A stretch of 64,000 bases of DNA from Haloarcula pellucida (GTDB lineage: Archaea; Halobacteriota; Halobacteria; Halobacteriales; Haloarculaceae): the NCBI RefSeq assembly GCF_014647235.1, contig NZ_BMOU01000007.1, positions 3,987 to 67,986 on the forward strand, written 5' to 3'. Numbering within the stretch: position 1 is the stretch's first letter; the number at the start of each line of letters is the position of its first letter. The notes below the pieces were generated by a model, which did not search any database, was not told the DNA's origin, and was given only the letters and a program-made list of their open reading frames with translations. Shown piece after piece: positions 25,029 through 32,911 of the stretch. A program made the translations under genes and the position numbers.

Positions 25029-26630
25029 ATGTTCGAGTTCGAACTCCCGGACCTCGGCGAGGGCGTCGCCGAGGGGGAAGTGCTGGAGTGGCACGTCGCC
25101 GTCGGCGACACCGTCACCGAGGACCAAGTGCTGGCCGAGGTGGAGACGGACAAGGCCGCCGTCGACGTCCCCTCACCCGTCGACGGCGTCGTCCGCGAAC
25201 TGCACGCCGAGGCGGGCGACGTGGTCCAGACCGGTGAACTCCTCGTCACTATCGAGGAAGACGGCGAGAGGGAGGCCGCCGAGAGCGGGGCCACAGAGAC
25301 GGCGAGCGAAGAAGCGAGTGCCGACGAGACGACCACCGACGCCGCTCCGACGGTCACGACCGGCGACGGCCGGGTGTTCGCCGCGCCGAGCGTCCGCCGC
25401 CTCGCCCGCGAAGAAGGGGTCGACATCACCGCCGTCGAAGGGTCCGGTCCCGGCGGCCGGGTCACGGAGGCCGACGTCGAGGCCGCGGCCGAAGCGGCCG
25501 AGAACGACGACGGCCCCACCAGCGTCGTCTCGAAGATCAGTGACGACGAGGACGACGGCCCCACCAGCGTCGTCTCGCGGGTCGGCGACGACGGCGAATC
25601 GCCCACAGACGACGAGGCCCAAGCGGTCAAATCGGCCGTCAGGAAGGTGTCGGCCGCGGAACCGATGGCCGAACGGCGCGAGCGGACGCTGGCGACGCCG
25701 GCGACCCGGCGACTGGCCCGCGAACTGGACGTCGACATCGACGCGGTGCCGACCGACGAGACCCGCGACGGTGAACCGTACGTCGACGAGGCCGCCGTCC
25801 GCTCCTTCGCCGAGGCCGAAGCCGCCGAAGTCACCGACGAAGACGTTCGCGAGGTGACCGAGGCGGTCGTCTCGGAGATGCAGTCGATCGCCGACGAGGC
25901 GGCCGAGTCGACCACGGCGGTCGAAGCGGCCGAGGGCGACCGCCGGGAACCGTACCGCGGCGTCCGTCGGGCCATCGGCGAGCAGATGACCCGCTCCCGT
26001 CGGGAGGTCCCCCACGCGACGCACCACGACAAAGTGGCCGTCCCCGGCCTCGTCGAGGCCCGCGACCGACTCCAGCCACTCGCCGAGGAACGCGGCGTCC
26101 ACCTCACCTACACGCCGTTCCTGCTGAAGTGCGTCGCCGCCGCGCTGGACGACCATCCCATCCTCGCAAGCCAACTCGACGCGGAGAACGAGGAGATCGT
26201 CTACAAGGCCGACCGGAACGTCGGCGTGGCGGCCGCGACCGACCACGGCCTCGTGGTCCCCGTCGTCGAGGACGTCGACGAGAAAGGCCTGCTGGAACTC
26301 GCGACGGAAGTCAACGACCTCGTCGACCGGGCGCGAAGCCGCGACATCGCCCGCGAGGAGATGCAGGGCGGGACCTTCACCGTGACGAACTTCGGGACCA
26401 TCGGCGGCGAGTACGCCGACCCGGTGATCAACGTCCCGGAGACGGCGATTCTCGGCGTCGGGGCGCTGAAGGAACGACCCGTGGCCGAGGATGGTGAGGT
26501 CGTCGCGAAGCCGACGCTCACGCTCTCGCTGGCCATCGACCACCGGGTCATCGACGGCGCCGACGCCGCCCGGTTCGTCAACACGCTGAAAGAGTACCTC
26601 GCGGACCCGACGCGCCTATTGCTGGAGTAG
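25029..26630 (+). CDS. pdhC: 2-oxoacid dehydrogenase E2 component (dihydrolipoyl acyltransferase)
   Basis: 533 residues. Lipoyl domain at 1-80 with lipoyl-lysine in EVETDKAAVDVPSPVDG; linker; a peripheral-subunit-binding domain around 115-152 (APSVRRLAREEGVDITAVEG, then SGPGGRVTEADV); a second, degenerate one near 218-260 (TPATRRLARELDVDIDAVPT); and the catalytic acyltransferase domain from about 300 with the final DHRVIDGADAARF. The stretch between the two binding domains repeats DGPTSVVSxxxDD twice, matching a 27-bp DNA direct repeat. Third gene of the pdh operon; lipA lies 12 kb upstream. Confidence 0.94.
   Translation: MFEFELPDLGEGVAEGEVLEWHVAVGDTVTEDQVLAEVETDKAAVDVPSPVDGVVRELHAEAGDVVQTGELLVTIEEDGEREAAESGATETASEEASADETTTDAAPTVTTGDGRVFAAPSVRRLAREEGVDITAVEGSGPGGRVTEADVEAAAEAAENDDGPTSVVSKISDDEDDGPTSVVSRVGDDGESPTDDEAQAVKSAVRKVSAAEPMAERRERTLATPATRRLARELDVDIDAVPTDETRDGEPYVDEAAVRSFAEAEAAEVTDEDVREVTEAVVSEMQSIADEAAESTTAVEAAEGDRREPYRGVRRAIGEQMTRSRREVPHATHHDKVAVPGLVEARDRLQPLAEERGVHLTYTPFLLKCVAAALDDHPILASQLDAENEEIVYKADRNVGVAAATDHGLVVPVVEDVDEKGLLELATEVNDLVDRARSRDIAREEMQGGTFTVTNFGTIGGEYADPVINVPETAILGVGALKERPVAEDGEVVAKPTLTLSLAIDHRVIDGADAARFVNTLKEYLADPTRLLLE
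25506..25577. repeat. 27-bp direct repeat inside pdhC linker
   Basis: Positions 25506-25532 and 25551-25577 are identical; each encodes DDGPTSVVS. The 45-bp period keeps the frame. It marks a recent tandem duplication in the acidic linker of E2. Confidence 0.8.
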
Positions 26631-26960
26631 CTACTCCGTCAGGTCGTCGATCCAGCTTCTGGCGGCCATCGCCTTCGGGAACCCGATTGTCGGAATCGAC
26701 AGCGCGGCGACGTGCTGGAGTTCCGCGGCGGTCAATCCCTCGTCCAGTCCGCGCCGGACGTGTGAGTGGACCGCGCCTTCGGACTGTGCGCCGACCGCGA
26801 GCGCGAGTTTCACGAGGCGCTTCGTCTCGTCGTCCAGCGGCCCCGCGTCCGAACAGGCCTCGCCGAGGTCGCTGTACGCCTCCCAGACCGCCGGGTTCTC
26901 CTTGGCGAACTGGCCCGGCGTCGCGGGTAGGTCCTCCGTCTCGCTGATCTGGTCTGCCAT
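26631..26960 (-). CDS. Carboxymuconolactone decarboxylase/AhpD-like protein without active-site cysteines
   Basis: 109 residues (ATG 26960, MADQISETEDLPATPGQFAK). CMD fold: LDDETKRLVKLALAVGAQSE, GAVHSHVRRGLDEGLT, ELQHVAALSIPTIGFPKAMA. AhpD peroxidase relatives have CxxC before the histidine; here it reads AVHSHVRR, so thiol peroxidase activity is unlikely. It lies between the E2 and E3 genes but on the opposite strand. Confidence 0.8.
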   Translation of the reverse strand: MADQISETEDLPATPGQFAKENPAVWEAYSDLGEACSDAGPLDDETKRLVKLALAVGAQSEGAVHSHVRRGLDEGLTAAELQHVAALSIPTIGFPKAMAARSWIDDLTE

Positions 26961-27106
26961 ACTGGGGTGTTGGGTCGCCGGTGTAACATAGCTTGGCCCT
27001 CTATAACACCGGACACGTCGTCGGCGAACGTTCGGCGTCGCCGAGGGCCCGACGTGCGCCCGCGGGAGCGAAAGATCTACCCCCTGTTTCGCCGATTGTC
27101 GGGACG

Positions 27107-27502
27107 ATGCCCTCCAACACAGACAGATGGACGTGGTACGGACTGCTCGTGTTGTTCGCGCTACCGCCGATGTGTCTCGTCCTGTCGCGGCTCTCACTTC
27201 GCGGGTTCGCGATGAGCATGGGTGGGGATCCAGTCACCCCGCTCACCGCGATCGCCTTCTTCCTGCTGACGACGCTCGCCGGGTGGGCCGGCGTTCTCTT
27301 CGGTCTCGCACTGGCCGTCGCACTCTGGTTCGATAGCCGCCGTCTCGTCGGGACCGACTGCGACTGGCGGCCGACACCGCTGTACGCGCTGGCCGGTGTC
27401 GTCCACGCCGCCGGGACGATGCTGTTTGTCCCGTTTGTCGTCTCCGTCCCAGCCGTCGGGTACTATCTCGTCCGTCGTCGTCGGGTGCTGTCGGCCGGGT
27501 AG
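27107..27502 (+). CDS. Three-span membrane protein of unknown function
   Basis: 131 residues from ATG 27107 (MPSNTDRWTWYGLLVLFALP). Hydrophobic spans: WYGLLVLFALPPMCLVL, AIAFFLLTTLAGWAGVLFGLALAVALWF, and LAGVVHAAGTMLFVPFVVSVPAVGYYLV, ending in a basic RRRRVLS tail. Sits between the pdh operon and the E3 gene; no family recognised. Confidence 0.68.
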   Translation: MPSNTDRWTWYGLLVLFALPPMCLVLSRLSLRGFAMSMGGDPVTPLTAIAFFLLTTLAGWAGVLFGLALAVALWFDSRRLVGTDCDWRPTPLYALAGVVHAAGTMLFVPFVVSVPAVGYYLVRRRRVLSAG

Positions 27503-27561
27503 CGGGTTCGTCGCGATAGCGATGGCACGTAGTTTTTCACCCGGCCGGTCGAGTGGTCGCT

Positions 27562-28980
27562 ATGGTCGTAGGAGACGTCACCACGGGCACGGAACTGTTG
27601 GTCATCGGCGGCGGGCCGGGCGGCTACGTCGCCGCAATCCGGGGCGCACAACTGGGACTGGATACGACGCTTGTCGAGAAGGACGCCTACGGCGGGACCT
27701 GTCTCAACCACGGCTGTATCCCCTCGAAGGCGCTCATCTCTGCGGCCGACGTGGCCCACGACGCCAAGCACGCCGAGGACATGGGCGTCTTCGCCGACCC
27801 CGCCGTCGACATGGCGGGGATGACCGAGTGGAAAGACGGCGTCGTCACGCGCCTGACGAAGGGCGTCGAGTCGCTGTGTAAGAACGCGGGCGTCAACCTC
27901 GTCTCCGGCACCGCCGAGTTCGTCGACGAGGAGACGGTCCGGGTCGCCCACGGCGGCGAGGGACAGGGTTCGGAGTCCATCGCCTTCGAACACGCCGTCG
28001 TCGCCACCGGAAGCCGACCCATCCAGGTGCCGGGCTTCGAGTTCGACAGCGACCGCATCCTCTCCTCGCGGGACGCCCTCGCACTGGAGTCGGTGCCCGA
28101 GGACTTGCTCGTGGTCGGCGCGGGCTACATCGGCATGGAACTGTCGACGGTGTTCGCGAAACTGGGCGCGGACGTCACCGTCGTCGAGATGCTGGACGAC
28201 GTGCTCCCGGGCTACGAGTCGGACGTGGCCGATGTCGTCCGGGAACGTGCCGAATCGCTGGGCATCGACTTCGCGTTCGGCGAGGCCGCCCGCGACTGGG
28301 AGGAACTCGACGACGGCATCCGGGTGCGCACGACCGACGCCGACGACGACGTCGAGGAGTACAACACGGACCGCTGTCTCGTCGCCGTCGGCCGGACGCC
28401 GGTCACCGACACGCTGGGACTCGACGCCATCGACCTCGAACCGAACGACGACGGCTTCCTCGCGACGGACGATCAGGCCCGCACCGACGTCGAGCACATC
28501 TTCGCCGTCGGCGACGTGGCCGGCGAACCGATGCTGGCCCACAAGGGGATGGCCGAGGGCGAGGTGGCCGCCGAAGTCGCCGCCGGCGAACCCGCGGCGC
28601 TGGACCAGCAGGCGATTCCCGCCGCCGTCTTCACCGACCCCGAGATCGGCACCGTCGGCATGACCGAGGCCGAGGCCGACGACGCCGGGTTCGACCCCGT
28701 CGTCGGCGAGATGCCCCTGCGAGCGAACGGGCGGGCGCTCACACTCGACGAGAAAGCGGGGTTCGTCCGTGTCGTCGCCGACGCCGACACGGAGTTCCTG
28801 CTCGGCGCCCAAATCGTCGGGCCGGAGGCCTCCGAACTGATAGCCGAAGTCGGTCTCGGCATCGAGATGGGGGCCCGTCTGGAAGACGTCGCCGGCACCG
28901 TCCACACCCACCCGACGCTCTCGGAGGCGGTCCACGAGGCCGCGAAAGCCGCCCGCGGCGAGGCCATCCACACGCGCTGA
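27562..28980 (+). CDS. lpdA: Dihydrolipoyl dehydrogenase (E3)
   Basis: FAD-dependent disulfide oxidoreductase reoxidising the lipoyl group of E2, 472 residues. FAD-binding VIGGGPGGYVAAIRGAQLGL; redox-active disulfide GGTCLNHGCIPSK (Cys pair about residues 42 and 47); NAD-binding VVGAGYIGMELSTVFAKLGA; FAVGDVAGEPMLAHKG; and the catalytic His-Glu of the C-terminal dimer domain, HTHPTLSEAVHE. I chose ATG 27562 (MVVGDVTTGTELL). It has its own start, separated from pdhABC by two small genes. Confidence 0.95.
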   Translation: MVVGDVTTGTELLVIGGGPGGYVAAIRGAQLGLDTTLVEKDAYGGTCLNHGCIPSKALISAADVAHDAKHAEDMGVFADPAVDMAGMTEWKDGVVTRLTKGVESLCKNAGVNLVSGTAEFVDEETVRVAHGGEGQGSESIAFEHAVVATGSRPIQVPGFEFDSDRILSSRDALALESVPEDLLVVGAGYIGMELSTVFAKLGADVTVVEMLDDVLPGYESDVADVVRERAESLGIDFAFGEAARDWEELDDGIRVRTTDADDDVEEYNTDRCLVAVGRTPVTDTLGLDAIDLEPNDDGFLATDDQARTDVEHIFAVGDVAGEPMLAHKGMAEGEVAAEVAAGEPAALDQQAIPAAVFTDPEIGTVGMTEAEADDAGFDPVVGEMPLRANGRALTLDEKAGFVRVVADADTEFLLGAQIVGPEASELIAEVGLGIEMGARLEDVAGTVHTHPTLSEAVHEAAKAARGEAIHTR

Positions 28981-29068
28981 GGGGCGTCTCGGATCGGGGC
29001 CGGCACCGTCCAAAAGGATTATATTGCCGTTTCGGAAAATATCTCCAGACGCAGAACCGGCAAAAATC

Positions 29069-29710
29069 ATGGCTTCCGACCCACTTCGAGACGACCACAT
29101 CACCGACACGATGCTCTCCGGAACGACGTACGAACGCGTCCGGTACGAGCGTCACTCCTACTTCAGACAGACCGTCCCCCGAACGCTCGCACTCCAGAGT
29201 GCCTTCCTCGGACTGCTCGCGATACTGCTCCCGATGTACGGCCTCTTTCCGGAGAGCGTCGGTCAGTTCCTCCCGGCGGCCGACCCGGAAATCGCCTCTC
29301 CGAAGGTGGTGCTGCTGGGCGTGTTCGGCGGGCTACTGGAGGCCCTCGGTGCCACCTTGCTCGTCGGCGCGGCGGCCTACCGGGTCCGCCTCGCACCGCT
29401 CACCGAAGCACAGGCCCACGCCGTCCTCGACGTGGAGGACTTCGCGCGATACGTCGGTCTCGGGACCGGCGGCCTCGCCATCCTACTCACCGTCTGTCTG
29501 TTCGCGATAGGGCTGGGTGGCGAGGGCACCGTCGCGTCCTACATCGCGACGGCCGGCGCTAACCCGTACGCCCCCTCCGGCTACGGCCTCTCGGTGGGCA
29601 CCGTCTCGCTGGCCGGGTTCGTCGCCAGCGTTCTCGTCTTCTATGCCGGGAGCTACTTCGCCGTCCGCATCGCCCTAGAGCGTATCCGGCAACGCGGCAC
29701 CGACGTCTGA
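29069..29710 (+). CDS. Four-span membrane protein of unknown function
   Basis: 213 residues from ATG 29069 (MASDPLRDDHITDTMLSGTT). A soluble ~40-residue head, then spans LALQSAFLGLLAILLPMYGLF, VVLLGVFGGLLEALGATLLVGAAAYR, LGTGGLAILLTVCLFAIGLGG, and VSLAGFVASVLVFYAGSYFAV. A TATA-like GGATTATATTG lies at 29016-29026. No family recognised. Confidence 0.7.
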   Translation: MASDPLRDDHITDTMLSGTTYERVRYERHSYFRQTVPRTLALQSAFLGLLAILLPMYGLFPESVGQFLPAADPEIASPKVVLLGVFGGLLEALGATLLVGAAAYRVRLAPLTEAQAHAVLDVEDFARYVGLGTGGLAILLTVCLFAIGLGGEGTVASYIATAGANPYAPSGYGLSVGTVSLAGFVASVLVFYAGSYFAVRIALERIRQRGTDV

Positions 29711-29752
29711 CCCATCCGACTCCCTTTCAGGGTGGGGCACGAACCTCTGGCG

Positions 29753-30592
<840 letters not shown>

Positions 30593-30647
30593 GCCCCGCT
30601 GGCACCACAAGAGGTTTGCCGGGCGGTGTGGTGGGTGTCGTGAGCCC

Positions 30648-31139
30648 ATGCTCCGTCAGTTCCATCGTGCAAAGCCCCTCCAAGCCGCCAAGCTCACCGC
30701 CATCGTCCTGACGCTCCTGTACTCGACTGGCGTCTACCTCCGAATCGTCCCCAGCGAGCGCATCACGACCCTGTTCCTCGTCCCGCTGATGGCGCTCGCG
30801 CTCGCGCTGACCGTCGTCGGCGAGGCCCTGTACGCCGGCTACCGAGCCGCGCGGACCGACGGCCACTTGACGGCGACGCTCACCGCCGACCTGGGCTACA
30901 CAATCGTCCGCGCCGTCGAACTCGGCACGGCCGTCGCCGCAGTCGCGGGGGTGGCCGCCGTCGTCGCCAGCATCCCCGCCGGGCCGATGTCGGGACCGGG
31001 CGCCATCGGGCTGTTCCTGGTGCTGGTCGGCCTCGGCGTGCTCGTCCTGCTGGCCGGTCTGCTCCGGTCGCTGGCCGAACTCTACCGCCACCGGCAGGGC
31101 GCCCGCTCGGACGAGCGACGACCGGGGTCCTTTTCATGA
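30648..31139 (+). CDS. Four-span membrane protein of unknown function
   Basis: 163 residues: KLTAIVLTLLYSTGVYL, LFLVPLMALALALTVVGEALYAGY, TIVRAVELGTAVAAVAGVAAVVASI, and GAIGLFLVLVGLGVLVLLAGLL, then a charged tail (HRQGARSDERRPGSFS). Its stop overlaps a possible upstream start of pheA (ATGA at 31136-31139), so the two may be coupled. Confidence 0.68.
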   Translation: MLRQFHRAKPLQAAKLTAIVLTLLYSTGVYLRIVPSERITTLFLVPLMALALALTVVGEALYAGYRAARTDGHLTATLTADLGYTIVRAVELGTAVAAVAGVAAVVASIPAGPMSGPGAIGLFLVLVGLGVLVLLAGLLRSLAELYRHRQGARSDERRPGSFS

Positions 31140-31159
31140 CGAGCGAACTACCGGACGGT

Positions 31160-31975
31160 ATGACGACCATCACGCTGGGGCCCGCCGGGACCTACTCCCA
31201 CCGGGCCGCGAAGGCGGTCGAGGACGGCGACATCGAGTTCGCGGAGTCGATGACCGCCATCGTCGAGGCCGTCGCCGAGGGCGCGGCCGACCGCGGCGTC
31301 GTCCCCGTCGAGAACAGCATCGAAGGGTCGGTGACGGAGTCGCTGGACGCCTTCTCCGAGTACGACGTCGCCGTCGTCGAGGAGATAATCACGCCCATCC
31401 GCCACGCGCTGCTGGCACAGGGTGAGTCGTTCGACCTCGTCTGTAGCCACGCACAGGCGCTGGCGCAGTGTCGCGGCTGGCTGGACGAACACTACCCCGA
31501 CGTCGAGGTGGAGGCCGTCGCATCGACCGCTCGCGGCGTCGAACGCGCCCGCGAGGACCCGAGCGTCGCCGCCATCGGTCACCCGGAAAACGCAACCAAC
31601 GGCGCCGAACTGGAGTTGCTGGCCGAGGACATCCAGGACCAGTCCTCGAACGCCACCCGCTTTGTCGCCGTCGCCCCGGCGAGCGAACGGACCGACGCCG
31701 GCAGCAAGACCTCCTTCATCGTCTACCCGAACGCCGACTACCCCGGACTGCTGCTGGAGCTGCTGGAGGCCTTCGCCGACCGCGACATCAACCTCACCCG
31801 CATCGAGTCCCGCCCCAGCGGCGAGCGCCTGGGCGACTACGTCTTCCACATCGACGCGGCCGCCGGCCTCTACGAGGAGCGCACGCAGGACGCTCTCGAA
31901 GACATCGAAGACCTGGCCGAGAACGGCTGGGTCCGACACCTCGGCTCGTACGACAGCGTGACGGTGCTGAACTGA
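31160..31975 (+). CDS. pheA: Prephenate dehydratase
   Basis: Converts prephenate to phenylpyruvate (phenylalanine synthesis). 271 residues. Catalytic PDT domain: LGPAGTYSHRAA at the N terminus, GVVPVENSIEGSV, and the catalytic threonine region NATRFVAVA. It is followed by an ACT regulatory domain (KTSFIVYPNADYPGLLLELL, then the phenylalanine-binding ESRPSG and YVFHIDAA). ATG 31160 gives MTTITLGPAG; an in-frame ATG at 31136, overlapping the previous gene, is an alternative. Confidence 0.93.
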   Translation: MTTITLGPAGTYSHRAAKAVEDGDIEFAESMTAIVEAVAEGAADRGVVPVENSIEGSVTESLDAFSEYDVAVVEEIITPIRHALLAQGESFDLVCSHAQALAQCRGWLDEHYPDVEVEAVASTARGVERAREDPSVAAIGHPENATNGAELELLAEDIQDQSSNATRFVAVAPASERTDAGSKTSFIVYPNADYPGLLLELLEAFADRDINLTRIESRPSGERLGDYVFHIDAAAGLYEERTQDALEDIEDLAENGWVRHLGSYDSVTVLN

Positions 31976-32024
31976 GCGGTGGTCGCGTACAGCGCTTAAG
32001 TCCCGGGGCCGCGTACCCCCACCT

Positions 32025-32429
32025 ATGAGCGACCGTGACCCGCTTGCGGAGTTGGAGCGAGCGTTCGACACCCTGAGCGAACAGTTCGGGGTGGACGTAG
32101 ACACCGTCCCGACGGACATTCTCGACGAGGGCGACGCCTTCGTCGTCTACGCCGACCTCCCCGGGTTCGACAACGCGGACCTGGACGTTCAGTTGGTCGA
32201 AGAACGGAAACTCACCATCACCGCCGACCACAGCGAGGAAAGCGAGACGACCGACGGTCGCTACGTCCAGCGCGAACGCCGCCGGCAGTCGGCCAGTCGG
32301 ACCGTCCGACTCCCCGAGGCCGTCGACGAGGAGGGGACAAGCGCGAGTTACGAGGAGGGCGTACTCACCGTCCGCCTCCCGAAGGTCAGCGGCGACGCGG
32401 ACGACGGGACGGACATCCCGGTGAACTGA
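32025..32429 (+). CDS. Hsp20/alpha-crystallin small heat-shock protein
   Basis: 134 residues. Alpha-crystallin domain from about 38: DAFVVYADLPGFDNADLDVQ, YVQRERRRQSASRTVRLPEA (the conserved arginine strand), and SYEEGVLTVRLPK. Holdase chaperone. The bcp gene starts one base after the stop, linking protein and peroxide stress functions. Confidence 0.92.
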   Translation: MSDRDPLAELERAFDTLSEQFGVDVDTVPTDILDEGDAFVVYADLPGFDNADLDVQLVEERKLTITADHSEESETTDGRYVQRERRRQSASRTVRLPEAVDEEGTSASYEEGVLTVRLPKVSGDADDGTDIPVN

Positions 32430-32430
32430 G

Positions 32431-32889
32431 ATGGTCCTCGAACCGGGGACGACGGTGCCCGACATCGTCGCCGAGAACCAGGACGGCGACCGGGTACGAC
32501 CGGACTTTGCGACTCCGACGGTCGTCTACTTCTACCCGGAAGACGACACGTCGGGATGTACGACCGAGGCCAAAGAGTTCGAGGAACGCTACGAGCAGTA
32601 CGAAAGCGTCGGCGTCGACGTCTACGGCGTCTCCACCGACGACGTCGACAGCCACGCCGAGTTCGCCGAGGCCCACGACCTCTCGTTTGACCTGCTCGCC
32701 GACCCGAACGGGAACGTCGCCGAGGCGTTCGACGTGGACCTCGTCGACGGGCGAAGCCGTCGGACGACGTTCGTCGTCGCACGGAATCAGGTCGTCGGCG
32801 TCTACGAGGGCGTCCGCCCGGAGGGCCACGCGACCGACGTGTTGCGTGACCTCGGCGAGGCGGGGCTACTCGACGCCACAGAACAGTAG
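32431..32889 (+). CDS. bcp: Bcp/PrxQ-type thioredoxin-dependent peroxiredoxin
   Basis: 152 residues. The peroxidatic cysteine lies in YPEDDTSGCTTEAKEFEERY (the family's TxGCTxEA motif, about residue 47). There is no second conserved cysteine five residues later (CTTEAKE), so it behaves as a 1-Cys or atypical Bcp. SRRTTFVV and the C-terminal GHATDVL fit the family. One base separates it from hsp20. Confidence 0.92.
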   Translation: MVLEPGTTVPDIVAENQDGDRVRPDFATPTVVYFYPEDDTSGCTTEAKEFEERYEQYESVGVDVYGVSTDDVDSHAEFAEAHDLSFDLLADPNGNVAEAFDVDLVDGRSRRTTFVVARNQVVGVYEGVRPEGHATDVLRDLGEAGLLDATEQ

Positions 32890-32911
32890 TCGCGAAAGAG
32901 AGCGCGCCGGC

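Noticed and set aside
26631-26960. Functional AhpD peroxidase
   Set aside because: The CxxC active site is absent, so only the fold-level call is supported.
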